Source: Aphanomyces cochlioides
Lineage: Eukaryota > Oomycota > Saprolegniomycetes > Saprolegniales > Verrucalvaceae
Reading direction: 5' to 3'
DNA length: 64,000 bases
Assembly (NCBI GenBank): GCA_019828595.1
Contig: JAHQRK010000005.1
Location: 1,302,001 to 1,366,000, forward strand
Part shown: piece after piece, positions 1-10,382 of the stretch
Layout: each line of letters opens with the position of its first letter
How positions within the stretch are numbered: position 1 is the first letter of the stretch
Made by a program: the position numbers and the translations under genes
Notes under the pieces: model-generated
Seen by the model: the letters and a program-made list of their open reading frames with translations, nothing else
What the model was told of the DNA's origin: nothing
Databases searched by the model: none

Positions 1-30
1 GGGCTTAGATGATGTCATGGAGATGACTAG

Positions 31-237
31 GCAGGCAAATTGCGCTTTGGCAACGTGCAGACCATAACGTGTTTCTTTGGCACGACCGTGTTGATCCATG
101 TGAACCATCTTCCCGTTGTGATTACTTTGATTGCCGCCCAGGGGGCTTCCGTGGGTGCCCTTGTCGATGTAGCCAACGATCTCAAGGCCATCGTGGGGCC
201 ACTGAAAAAAGTCGTCGAGACTTCCGATAGCAACTAG
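31..237 (+). CDS. LAMTOR3-like Ragulator subunit, last exon (partial)
   Basis: This is the 3' exon of a gene that begins outside the window. A splice acceptor (ctag) ends at base 30, and an open frame runs from there to the TAG at 235-237. The encoded stretch ITCFFGTTVLIHVNHLPVV followed by a GASVGALVD segment and a final PLKKVVE helix matches the C-terminal half of the roadblock-like protein LAMTOR3/MP1. In other eukaryotes that protein is part of the pentameric Ragulator complex, which anchors Rag GTPases and MAPK/mTORC1 signalling on late endosomes and lysosomes. The family assignment is from recognised sequence pattern; other roadblock/LC7 proteins are the main alternative. The first part of the protein cannot be seen. 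Confidence 0.6.
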   Translation, partial: AGKLRFGNVQTITCFFGTTVLIHVNHLPVVITLIAAQGASVGALVDVANDLKAIVGPLKKVVETSDSN

Positions 238-261
238 CTCCCTTGTTTGTGTTATAAATAC

Positions 262-1541
262 CTAGGCCGATTTACTCGCTACGATTGTGATGGTCGTGTC
301 CTTGTTGTCGTGGATGGATGGCTGTTTCTTGTACAGTTTGAGCTTGACGCACTGCCACTCGACGCGGAATAGGTTCCACATGCATCGGCGACACACTTCA
401 GCGACTTGCGCGACCATTTTGAAATCTGCTCCGATGACGTCGACCCAATGCCAGTTGGAAGTCACCCACAAAATACGCAGCATGCCATCAAAAGTCATCG
501 CGGCAAAGTAGACTAGCTTCGGCTCGTACAAGAGGGTGTGACGCAAATATGCATGGGAGTTCATTCGCTTCATGTTCCAAAGTGGCGGCGTATTGCGATG
601 CCCGTCTTCCTCTTCTTCGTCGGTGCCTTCATGAAGAAGTTGATCCTCGTTCGGTGGTTGACCTAGACCCCAGTCCATGACAACGTCCCAAAAGAGCGAA
701 TAGAGAGAGTTGCAGCACGCACAGAGCAAGAAGAGCGTGTCAGTGTCAAGGAGAAGATCGGGTGAGGGTCCAAAAAGAACAGGAAGAGCGCCGACGAGGA
801 TGACGCAGAGGCCAGTACCATACTTGAACGTATTGAGCACGTGGAGAAATTTGTCGTTGGTCAACACTGCGCGATGGTACGATATGAGGCATTGAATCGC
901 ACGAATCCTATGGATAATGAACACCCGTCTTGCGCAGGAATGGAGACGTACATGTATGGACTCGCCGCCGCGAGGTATGGAAACAAATGATGCTTCATCT
1001 TGGCCACATACATGTCATTGTGGGTTCCTTGGATCGACTGTGAGAGCATCAAGAGAGCAACCGCGACATCGCCAAAGATTTTAGACATGGACGTCAATCC
1101 ATCAGCAATATAGACGTCTACAAACGGCGTTTCTGTCGGTGGAAGCTGGAGTCCACCAGCGGCCCACGACACTGGGAGGATGCATCGCCACAAAGATCGA
1201 CCGAGGAACCGACGGAATCTCAAGTGGAGGACGTTGAATGGCAGCGCCAGGAGCACAAGCACGACAACGCAGTAGGTCACAAGCACAAGTTCGTGGTGTC
1301 TTCCAATGAGAGCGATCGCATCGAGCTTGAGAGCATAGTATAACGCACTGAGGAGCGCAAACATGAATGTCGCAAACGCCAAGATTCCGCGAGGAGACGG
1401 CATTTCATCCGCATGGAGACCAAAGATCTTGTCTATGGGCAGTCCCAACGATTGAAAAACCATGAGATTCAGCGCGCCGCCGACGACAAACACATTAATC
1501 GCGACCGGTCCTCCAAAGAAGTAGGACACATCGCTGGGCAT
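262..1541 (-). CDS. EXS-domain multi-pass membrane protein (ERD1/XPR1-like)
   Basis: Two exons, 1541-952 and 907-262, are joined across a 44-bp GTACGT...TAG intron (908-951), giving about 411 aa. The N-terminal half has several hydrophobic spans near residues 10-30, 50-75, 85-105 and 160-185. The second exon starts with IRAIQCLISYHR and contains LYSLFWDVVMDWGL, the signature of the EXS domain of ERD1, SYG1 and XPR1. There is no N-terminal SPX domain, so it resembles short ERD1-type proteins of the Golgi rather than full XPR1 phosphate exporters. An acidic run (DEEEED) lies in a loop inside the EXS region. The joined exons stay in frame and keep EXS spacing, which supports the intron. Substrate is not deducible from sequence; phosphate-related export or Golgi retention are roles known for relatives. 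Confidence 0.75.
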
Positions 1542-2482
1542 GTTGGTTTTCCACGGCAGCGGAGAGAAACCTCTACGAACTGATATTCATTCTGACAGTA
1601 ACTCTAAAATTACACACAAACTTTAAGACAATTCACTCCAGGAGCGACCTTAGGTCGGTCACCCTTCCAGCGAAGCTGCCAAGTTGAGTCTTTCGCGGTG
1701 ATCTTCAATGATTGAGAGCGTAAGGCTTGTTCTGGCAGCTAGGCAACAAGTGGGATCGATCTGGCAATGTCGACGGAACAACCACAGTTCAGACAGTTGT
1801 TTGATTCTCTGCCTGTCAAGATCGCGCGTTGTCTCGCTCTCTCCGTTTGACATTAAGCTCGTCGTCTATCGAACAATTGAAGGATCATCGTCACAACACA
1901 GCGTGCGCAGTCATAAGCCTCGACAAAAGGGAACCGGAGGGCTCAATGTAACGCTAGCGCATGCTGAGGCAGCCGTGGCTGGGCTCAGCGTTAACCCATG
2001 GAACCTCAAAGAACCAAGAGCCCACTAGTAGACCAGAGATTAACATCACGCTCCAACGTCATGCGATCTAGCGTTTCCAATCCGTTCGATTGTCGTTGAT
2101 GTTCTTTAGAAAACGGCAAGCACGGAGCCTTCGCCCCCAAGGAGCTGAAAAATTCACACAAAAAACACACCATGTCGGGGGGGCTACACTCATCCTTTAG
2201 TGTGGAAACGACAGTATGTGGATTGGAACGACTAAGAACCAGAGGATAAAGCTATCGATGACGCCACCTCTGGATGCTTCCCCATCCCTTTGAAAGTCTC
2301 TTGGTGGTGATATCTCGGCTGGCGTCTCTTCATGTGTGCATTTTCTTCAAGATTTGCTGTTGTGTAAAAACACCTTTCATACAAACTTGTATACGATTCG
2401 GTTTATTTAGATAAAACCTAAAAACCTTATATTAAACCTGTATATATTGTACCATAGTATTTGCAAATAAATACGATTTTGT
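1542..2482. other. Intergenic, no recognisable gene
   Basis: Only short open frames lie here, on both strands around 1659-2028, with no recognisable motif. The last 120 bases are A+T rich and probably serve as 3' flank of the minus-strand KIX/LRR gene. Bases next to 1541 should contain the promoter of the EXS gene, but no clear element is visible. Confidence 0.5.
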
Positions 2483-3739
2483 CTACTGCGCGACTTTATG
2501 CAACTTGGGCATCATTCCACCGGCGACAGCAGCTTCAATGATGCTCTGGACGCCACGCGCGCTAATAAAGTTGTCTTCGAGGCCAAGGAAGCGCAATTGA
2601 GGACAGAGAGAGCTCGACAAGAGCTGGATCACGGGCTCGACGCTGTTGTCCGTGATGATGTTGCCACCCATGCATAAATACTTGAGTTTCGAGCAGTGGC
2701 CGACTCCAAATGCGTGCATAATGCGCTTGAGTCCCGACTCGCCAATATAGTTGCGACGTAGATCCAAACGCACCAAGTTGGGCAACGCACCTTGACGCAA
2801 GAGAGCTGCAATATCCACCGTGCCACTGTCGGAGAAGCTGTTGCCGCCGAGGAGCAAATCTTCGAGCAGAGGACATGAGTTCAACGACGCACATAGTGCT
2901 TGGATTGCGTTGCGTCGACATGTGTTGGTGAATGCCGATACAAGACGAAGGCGTCGGAGCTTTGCACAAGCGCCGGCTTGAATCGCAGAGGCAAGCTCGA
3001 GAACGACGTCTTCACCGATGTTGTCTTGGGAAATGTCCAATTCGCTGCAACCCCAGGCATGCAACGCAATGTCGGCTTCATTGGCTTCACAGTATGGCAT
3101 CTTGGGATTGCTCACATCCAAGCTCTCGAGATTCACCATCTGGATGAGAAAAGTTGATCGCTGGAGCTCAAAGGCAAGGGCAAGTTTGTTCACGCAAAGG
3201 CTCAACGTCAGCACGCATGTTGGAAGGAGGAGAGCAGCTTTCTTTGAAACGGCCGTGTGTCGCAGCACGTCTTTGCCATCTAAATAGCCGTAGATGTGTC
3301 GGACCAAGTCTTCATTGTCGATGAGAAACACAGACGAGACGGTGTCAATCTTGCACTTCTTGGCACGTCTCGGGTCCTCAACGTCGTGTCGTTTGGTTTT
3401 CAAACTCGCCGCTTCATGAAAGCTCAACGAGACGAGACTTTGCAGTCGTCGACGGAGTGTGTTGAGGTCTTTGTACTCTTCAAACGACGCCGCGCGACTG
3501 TAGAGCGTCAGTTCAATGCGCTTCGCAAGCGACGGTGTCTTTTCGTCCCACGCTTCTTCCATCCCGACAACCATGCGTCGTTTGTGTCGTCGTGTCATCG
3601 CAATAATCCGCTGCACCATGAGTCGTCGCTCCGGCAAATCGTTGGGTGATTGCCACGGGACCAAATCCAGCGTATATCGATCCATCGCCCACACGTTGAC
3701 GTCTTCGCGCTTGATCAACTTGGCCGCATCGTCGTCCAT
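2483..3739 (-). CDS. KIX-like plus leucine-rich-repeat protein
   Basis: Single uninterrupted frame of 418 aa. Residues about 18-100 (WAMDRYTLDL, RRLMVQRIIAM, AKRIELTLYSRAASFEEY, LRRRLQSL) look like the three-helix KIX module found in Mediator MED15 and p300/CBP. In oomycetes this fold often precedes other domains. Residues about 140-180 (EDLVRHIYGYLDGKDVLR) resemble an F-box or other short helical adaptor. Residues about 200-410 hold ribonuclease-inhibitor-type LRRs with repeats such as LVRLDLRRNYIGESGLKRI. A basic stretch RRAKKCK near residue 125 could be a nuclear signal. The architecture suggests a transcription-linked adaptor or ubiquitin-ligase substrate receptor, but neither is proved. 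Start at 3739 is the first ATG in frame. Three TTATCCGGA motifs lie 90-140 bp upstream. Confidence 0.65.
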   Translation of the reverse strand: MDDDAAKLIKREDVNVWAMDRYTLDLVPWQSPNDLPERRLMVQRIIAMTRRHKRRMVVGMEEAWDEKTPSLAKRIELTLYSRAASFEEYKDLNTLRRRLQSLVSLSFHEAASLKTKRHDVEDPRRAKKCKIDTVSSVFLIDNEDLVRHIYGYLDGKDVLRHTAVSKKAALLLPTCVLTLSLCVNKLALAFELQRSTFLIQMVNLESLDVSNPKMPYCEANEADIALHAWGCSELDISQDNIGEDVVLELASAIQAGACAKLRRLRLVSAFTNTCRRNAIQALCASLNSCPLLEDLLLGGNSFSDSGTVDIAALLRQGALPNLVRLDLRRNYIGESGLKRIMHAFGVGHCSKLKYLCMGGNIITDNSVEPVIQLLSSSLCPQLRFLGLEDNFISARGVQSIIEAAVAGGMMPKLHKVAQ

Positions 3740-3826
3740 CTAGCTCGTTCAATGCAAGTTTCGAAATGAAACAACATCCCGAGAGAGAAAAACTGATCTT
3801 CTACTTCACCTTCCAATTTTTTCCGA

Positions 3827-3876
3827 TTATCCGGAAAAACCGCAATTCGTCCGGATAAATGGTCTTATCCGGATAA
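3827..3876. promoter_or_regulatory. Cluster of three TTATCCGGA motifs
   Basis: TTATCCGGA occurs at 3827-3835 (plus), 3850-3858 (minus orientation) and within the perfect 12-bp palindrome TTATCCGGATAA at 3865-3876. The cluster is about 90-140 bp upstream of the start of the KIX/LRR gene. The same 9-mer recurs upstream of the VPS9 gene and between the GT8 and Tim23 genes. It may be a transcription-factor site; this is inference from recurrence. Confidence 0.4.
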
Positions 3877-3944
3877 TTCGACTTCTTTTGTCGAACGACA
3901 AGATCTTGGATCTTGAAAGGTCACACGGTGTCTATTTTCGAGAA

Positions 3945-5677
3945 TTAGACCATCCACTCTTCGTCTGATACGATCGCGAGCGTGCTGTCCGAGACCGTGT
4001 AGTGCTGTATCCAAGACGAGAGCTCGGCAATCGCTTGAGCGTCGCTCTGGCTTGTACTAGGCGATTCGTCAGCCGAGCCGAGATCCCGCCACAGCCAACG
4101 TTTTGAAGAATCGCAACAGACATTGCAACGGTCGATCGTGGATGCGTGGATGTGCGAAATGGCCGCTTGCATGCAAGTCAAGTAGTACACTACAAAAGCA
4201 GTGAGAGAATGAGACGAAGGATGGACAATATACCGACTTCAGCGCCGTCTGTGACGTAGGCGGAGGCAAATGTCGCTCCAACGTGAAGGCGCCGGTACCA
4301 TGTTGCGAGGTTTTGTGTTTGATGACTCAAAAGGAGTACGAGAAGTGGGATAAGAACGTCAGCGTTCACGGAGGAACACCATGGCTGTGCTTCAGTGTGG
4401 AGACATCGCATAGTCCGAAGCACAGAGGCAAGGATGGCCAAAGGCGTGACTTCAGCGGATAATTCCACGAGTGCAGCTTGAGTTGTCGGGAACATGGTCA
4501 TTGGCTGAGCGTGTTCCATGAGCTTACTTGGAACTCCAACGCATGGGACGTAGCTCGCATCTTGGATATGTGACAGGTGGCGGTAGATAAACGTGTCCTC
4601 ATATGCTGCCGTGACCTTGGCAATGTGGCTGAACAATGCATAATGAACGGCTGTGCGAAGGAGAGCATTGTCGTGGAGCTCGAACTCGTTCTCGATACGA
4701 CGCACGAGGTACTTTTCAAAGGCAGCAATCAATGCTGGAGGCGGCAAGCGGCTCGTGTCGACTGCAGGGACACATTCGGACAATGCTACCTTGCGTGGAA
4801 AGAAGACGCGGTTGCTCTGAAGCAAAGGACCCCAAGTCGCATGGTCTTCAATATTGCCTTCCTCCTTCACAACAATGCGCTCAACATCTTCATGAAGTTT
4901 CTTCTGCCAAGTACGCAGCAAACGGCCAGACGCTGTGCGTACATCGCTGACTGCCCGACGAAAGGCATTTAGCAGGGTGGCAAATGTGGTGGGCGACTTT
5001 GGCAACAAAGGCAGCGGCCCATCGACGACTTCAACACACACACCCATGGCGTTCAAGAGAGTCTGAATACTGTCGCTCTCTGGTACAATCGCAGAGTATG
5101 CTCTAGATATCGCACGACTTAGATGGTCTTGACGCATTTGCAGCTGATGAATTTCTGGATGCGCTGCAATGAGAGCCGTCGGTGGCTTGAAAAATCCTTG
5201 ATCGATTGATAAATCGGGGGTTCCAGACACAAAGCCAAGGAAAGCGACGCATTCACCAAGTCTTACCTCGAGGATTTGTAGAGTGCACACTTGGACGGCA
5301 ATGCGAAGACGGACATCTTGGAGCAACAGGTGGCTCAAGAATCTGTACTGTTCAGCGACACGACGTGAAGTGCCTTGGGAGGCTAGTTTGTGCAATCGAA
5401 TAGGCCATCTTTCTTCAAGACGCGCTAATTCAAGCTCCAATTCGCGGCTGAAACCTCTTTGTTTGTGTATGTACTCGTGTAGTGAGGCTTTGTACTTCAC
5501 AAGTCGACTAGGAAGATGCGAGTCGAATGGGTCAAATGGGTACAAAATGACGCTCTTGACTCGTTGGAGCAATCCTCTACTCCATGTTCTTTCTTGATCG
5601 AGACCGCTGTCTTCAAAATATGCGTCCAAGCTCTCAGTCACTTGGCCAGCGACGCCATCGTCGGCTCTTGCCACCAT
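3945..5677 (-). CDS. VPS9-domain Rab guanine-nucleotide exchange factor candidate
   Basis: Two exons, 5677-4234 and 4189-3945, with a 44-bp GTATAT...GTAG intron, give about 562 aa. The C-terminal part (about residues 400-510) contains NADVLIPLLVLLLSHQT, then a segment ending GAEV joined by splicing to VYYLTCMQAAISHI. This is the order of the VPS9 core, DDLLPVL...followed by GYYLT...AVSFI, that catalyses nucleotide exchange on Rab5-type GTPases of early endosomes. The N-terminal 400 aa are helix-rich with no recognised domain. An upstream ATG at 5758 is in frame, but the intervening codons include a TCCGGATAA motif, so the ATG at 5677 (context GCCATGG) is preferred. The final 55 aa are acidic. 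Confidence 0.65.
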
Positions 5678-5693
5678 GGCGATCTTTTCGGAG

Positions 5694-5747
5694 TCCGGAT
5701 AAATTGCTCTTCCTAAATGTATGGGAGTTGGCAATCTGTCCGGATAA
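5694..5747. promoter_or_regulatory. Two TCCGGATAA motifs upstream of the VPS9 gene
   Basis: TCCGGATAA (reverse of TTATCCGGA) is present at 5694-5702 and 5739-5747, 17-70 bp above the preferred start at 5677. The recurrence of the motif near the starts of neighbouring genes suggests a common regulatory site. Confidence 0.4.
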
Positions 5748-5759
5748 AAATAAACCAAT

Positions 5760-6860
5760 GGCCTTTCGTGTCCGTTACAAAATTAGCCAATGGCATCCCT
5801 GGATACTGTTTCGACAAGGCGTGGTTTGCTCAAAGCCACGACTGCGCTCTGCTGCACACAACAATCTTCCGCTGCGTAGTAGCAACCGGTGAGCGCTCTG
5901 GCATGGCATGCTAGACTTCATGGTTGAGGCGAACCATCCTATCATACCCTCGTGGGTCCAGATCTAGAAACCGAAGCGTGGTGGGATTAGTTCCTGTTCC
6001 GCTGAATTGAGCCAAGTTGTGGCCGAAGATGTATAAATGACTGCCAACGTGCAAGCTGTAACATTGATATAATGTCGATCTATATCATGCAACGTCCTTT
6101 TTGAGTATCTGCAAAGACCTGGTTGAGAACGACAGCATTTAGTTGCACATGGCATGGCGTCATGCCTCGACGTACGATAGATTTGATCTTGAGCCAGGTG
6201 AAAGACAGCGCAATGATTTACAAGGCCAAATTGACAAGAAGGGTAGGATTTCGCCCTCCAACTTGGCCATGGAGATAAGAGAATAAAGCCAGTCAATTGA
6301 ACAACATGTGAGCCATTGCGTTGGCAGTCGGAAACTGTATAAACTTCATACTATTAATAGCAATTGCACTGAACTTGGAGAATGAAGGTTTTGATTAGTG
6401 TGCACGAAATCGACTTGTTGCCCCACTCAGGCTCAAGGCTCCACATCTCCATGCCATTGCAACGAGAGCAATAGTCTTCTCCAACAAGCGCTCATTCCTT
6501 GAGCTTGACTGCTTTGACCCTATTTATTTCCATGGCGTCAAGTAGCGTCAAAAGCAATGACAGTTCAACTGGTTCGTCTGAAGTGTAGTAGAGACCTTGT
6601 TGATTCGTATCCATTAGTATAATCGACCGCGTTCCCGAAATAATGCGTTTGTAGTTGGTGTATCACGAGTGGCGCGATCAACGTGACTGCCCTTGAAAAT
6701 TGAGCTCAGTCTGTGCAGTACTCTCAGGGCGTTAGTGGTCCCATCCCACCGACATGCACAGTAATCAGGCTTCACTCTTCTTGCAAATCAGCAGACAAAG
6801 TAACAGTCGCTTCATGTCAAACAGAATTTGAATCACTTTGAAATCACACCACTTCACCAT
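5760..6860. other. Intergenic, no recognisable gene
   Basis: About 1.1 kb without a convincing coding frame. The longest open frame (5964-6296, minus) has no recognisable motif. Confidence 0.5.
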
Positions 6861-6867
6861 AGCTCTC

Positions 6868-7764
6868 ATGTTGCTGACACGACTCCTCTTGGCCTACTCG
6901 CTGGTCTTGGCCAACAAATTGTTGCTTCCTTGATCCTTCCTCTCTGTGTCTTCAAGACTCTCAAGGCGGAACTCAATCCCCCGTCAGTTCTGTCAACTCG
7001 ACATTGTTAAGTTTGTCAATTGACTGTCGCTGAAAACGTCTAGGGGTTTGTCCTCGATGGCGATTGAAAGCATTCAAAGCCTACAAAGCTTCCCCCTCGT
7101 CAACTTGTAAGCCCTTCAGTCTTGTGAAAGCTCACACGAAGCGCTTATGGCTTAGGAACTTGACGTCAAATGCCCTGTCATCTCCGGAGGCTATCTTGCA
7201 ATTACCACCATCGATTCAACTATTGTACGCGCCTCTCTTGAATTCACGTGGCTAACAAACTGGCATGAACTGTAGAGATCTAAGCTGCAATCGCCTTGAT
7301 GCGCTCAACCAGACTGACTTTGCATATTTCACCAACCTCACAACGTTGCGTGCGAATGTGGCGATGCACACGAAGGACCAAGAGGAAGCCATCCTTGACA
7401 TGAAGTCGTTGTGTCAGAATGGCCGTGCTGCCTTCATGCCTGCATATAATTCAAACGGTTCGAGTCCGTTGGTTGGTACACATAATGTCGTGTGCATCGT
7501 CGACCCGATTGCAACTTCGACAGAGAAGACTCAAGTGAATGGTAAGCACATTACGCCTCTCATAAGCTAACTCAGGGCATCGTAGTGGTCGTACTTATTG
7601 AAGAAGCTGCTGCTATCGCTTTTGTCGTCATCTCAGGAGTCATTCTCAATGGACGACGACGACGAACCGTCTGGATCATCAATCTGAGGGACACTGTTGT
7701 CAGCTCATGCACGAGTCCAGTCGCGATGGATGGGTCTTCTACAAGCTACGACAATCTTCCGTAG
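6868..7764 (+). pseudogene. LRR-transmembrane receptor ectodomain remnant, copy 1
   Basis: Starts with a signal-peptide-like segment (MLLTRLLLAYSLVLANKLLL at 6868), followed at once by stops and frame changes. LRR-like pieces follow: SSMAIESIQSLQSFPLVNL near 7055, then RDLSCNRLDALNQTDF and NLTTL at 7274-7350. A Cys-containing juxtamembrane segment ends NVVCIVDP at about 7510. After a probable intron from about 7540 to 7585, a membrane span IAFVVISGVIL is followed by basic RRRRTVW and a short tail to the stop at 7762-7764. This order matches copies 2 and 3 and resembles oomycete LRR-receptor genes whose kinase domain is absent here. Several stops make it a pseudogene. Confidence 0.5.
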
Positions 7765-7944
7765 GTGAAAAAAACTCATGCAACTTAGCAAAACCTTGCA
7801 CCATGATGTCGGCATACCTCAGTGTCTTACCTCACGGATGGCATCACAGTTTGACGGCAAGGTCGGGGCATTATTTGTGGACTCGACGCTTAAAATGTTA
7901 TGACTGACAGCGAGAACTTGATGCCTTGTGCAACGCATGGATGA

Positions 7945-8539
7945 ATGCCTCGACAAGCAAGGGGGATTTGTGCATTTGCTATCCACGGCATTCAGCATTA
8001 TGGTGTCCACAATTGGATTTCATCGTTGAGGTCATTGGACCTCTCGGACAATCCCCTGGCGACTGTGCATCTTCGTCGGGAGACATTTGCTCAGCTCATG
8101 CGTATCAATGTCACCATGCAGACGAAATACCAAGAGGGGGACGTCATGGACAAGAAAGCGCTGTGTCCAAGTGGCCTAGTCTACGTCCTGCCTGGTGTCC
8201 ATGCTTGGAATGCGACTGTTGCAAGCCGCAATGTCGTCTGTGTAATCGATCCATACATCCCAACGCACTCGGCCTCGATCAAAGGTAAGCCAACGTTTGA
8301 GGCATTCAATTCAAGTCGGCTGGATAGGATTCCTGCTCATCAGTGGCGCTTCTCTCTTCTGTGTTGTCTTGATGGTTGTGCTGGTTTTCCATGCAAGAAG
8401 ATACAAGCATCACAACCTCAGGGAAACATTCGTCAGCTCCATCGATGGCGACGTGAGTCCTGCTGCGGTGGAAATGTCGGCGATATCAGCCCCTGGACTT
8501 GCTGACGACGAAGAGAAGGTTGAAGGCGACCAGTGGTAG
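7945..8539 (+). pseudogene. LRR-transmembrane receptor ectodomain remnant, copy 2
   Basis: The best preserved of three copies but lacking the N-terminus and signal peptide. Open from about 7945 with SLRSLDLSDNPLATVHL (one LRR unit), then a region with CPSGLVYVLPG and ASRNVVCVIDPYIP that aligns with the same part of copies 1 and 3. A short GTAAGC...AAG intron (8285-8315) leads to a transmembrane span VGWIGFLLISGASLFCVVL with basic HARRYKHHN after it, and an acidic tail ending at TAG 8537-8539. No kinase domain follows. It could be a short receptor-like protein with an unseen first exon, but absence of a start and decay of its neighbours argue for a remnant. Confidence 0.5.
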
Positions 8540-9333
8540 TTGCAATGAACATAAACTATAAAATTTTTTGTCTCGACCTGTTTGAATACTCAACGACGGT
8601 AGACTCAAGATGCTTGGACAAGCAAGGAGCTCGGCAAGACTTCATGTCTTTCAGCTACAATCCAACTTGCGATCGACATATCCGTCAGCGTGTCATGCAT
8701 CTCACGATTCAAGCGTCGAAACGCCAGCTTGGTTCCGAGCATTATGCAGATCCCTCTTCGGTACACTGTACAGTGTACTTTGAAACCCTGCACGGGGGTA
8801 TCGTCGTTGAAACTACTGAAGCTCTCTCCAACCTCAGAGAGAGCTTGGAGAGGCGAGAGCATAGCATTTTTTGGATGTCCGAAGATGCCTTTTCACCGCA
8901 GACTCGTCCTGTCGTTTGATTCAACTTGGGAATGCTTCGATTGGCATTTCCAGACTTTTGACGCTCCTCATGCCACCTGGTTGCGTCATTTTAGAGGCCT
9001 CTCGAGCTGTCTCTGAATATCTGCGTCGGGTGACCTTGGAAGATTGCGTGAACTCACGAGGTGACCCACCACAAGAATCTCTTCATCCTGTTGGAATTCC
9101 TAAGAATTCCTAGGAATTCCTTTCAAAATCAATATTTGTATAGAAAGAAAGAGGTTTTCATCCACTGCTACAGTCCAAACCTGGAAATTTAGCAGCCTCG
9201 ATGTGCAAGGGGCCCCTGGATTGCCACCCAGCAGTATTTCAACTGCGTACTGCAACGATCGTCATCGCGAATGAGTGGAAAGCGAGCAGTTATGATTCAT
9301 TTCCCCCACTGAGAGGTCAAATGCGCGCTTGCA
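8540..9333. other. Spacer between receptor remnants
   Basis: No recognisable gene. It contains an 18-bp perfect palindrome GTACACTGTACAGTGTAC at 8761-8778 and three closely spaced copies of an AATTCCTA(A/G) unit at about 9094-9120. The open frame at 8533-8919 has no known motif. Confidence 0.45.
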
Positions 9334-10232
9334 TGCTTCCATTCGCCTCGCTCGCGACGCTCGTCTGCGGCGACACGGCGGTCGTTCCCTGCTTGAGCTA
9401 CAATCTATCGACTCCAGTGTGTCTTGAAAACGCCCTTGATAAAACGCAACCCCCCGTCCTTCCCTTCCACTCGACCTTGTAAGATACAATCCACTCGAGA
9501 CATTGGCTCAATCTACTCTAGGGATTTGTCATCGTTGGGCATCCAAGCCATTCAAGATATTCGTCATGTTCCCCTCGTTCAAGTGTAAGGCTTTATCCCC
9601 CCACCAAGTCGTCACTGACATCTCGGTGTCGCTTCGGAACCTCAGCTCAAACGCCTTGTCATCCACTGTCGATATCTTTCAATTGCCGTCGTCGGTCCAA
9701 GTCTTGTACGTCTTCGACCAAATGTGCTGTTCGCTTGACTCCTTCCCCGTATAGAGACTTGAGCTACAACCACCTCAATTTGCTCTACCAGAGCAACTTT
9801 TCCTACTTTGTCAACCTCACGACTCTATAAGTTGTGGATCTTCGGGACATTTGATCAGCTTATGTGCCCGTGAGGTCTCGTGTACTACATGCCCTCCGTC
9901 GACTCAAACTCTTCGAACGTGGCAGTCGCAAGGCGCAACGCAGTGTGCATACTTGACCCTTCACTGCGTTGGTTTGTCATGCGCGAAACTACAAGCATCG
10001 CGACAGCAGCTCGAGAGAGGCATTCGTCCGTTCGATTGACGACCACGAGAGTCGCGTCTTTGTGGAGACACCGCCAGTGTCAAATGGAGGATACGCCGAC
10101 AACGAAGCCAAGACTGAAAGCGGCCCGATAAGAGAAATATGGAAGCAGCACGTTGCTAGTGCACGTGCACCCCCCCATTCGAGTCAAACACTTGCGGAAT
10201 ATATTCGCTCAATCTTTGCTTCGCCATGGTGA
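9334..10232 (+). pseudogene. LRR-transmembrane receptor ectodomain remnant, copy 3
   Basis: Begins with a signal-like MLPFASLATLVCG and a Cys-bearing N-terminal piece (CLSYNLSTPVCLEN), then LRR fragments SLGIQAIQDIRHVPLV, LRNLSSNALSS and RDLSYNHLNLLYQSNF in different frames. The NAVCILDPS segment near 9950 aligns with NVVCVIDP of copy 2. The sequence then continues into HARNYKHRDSSSREAFV and a tail ending at 10232. The membrane span seen in copies 1 and 2 is missing, apparently deleted, and reading frame changes several times. Decayed gene. Confidence 0.5.
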
Positions 10233-10382
10233 GCGCAGTGTGATGTGGACAAATCTCTCTCGTCGCCTGTGCAGTGCAAGCCTTCGCTAACGCACTCGAC
10301 GACGATCTTCACGGACTGCATCACGGCGCATGGTTGTAGTTGTTACTAGCTCAGTTGCATGTTTTGTGCCATCTCGACGTGT

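Noticed and set aside
1659..2028. Overlapping small ORFs on both strands
   Set aside because: No domain, no splice logic and no similarity to neighbouring genes; treated as chance.
8761..8778. 18-bp perfect palindrome GTACACTGTACAGTGTAC
   Set aside because: It could be a regulatory site, but it lies in a decayed region with no neighbouring start codon and I saw no second copy, so no function is claimed.
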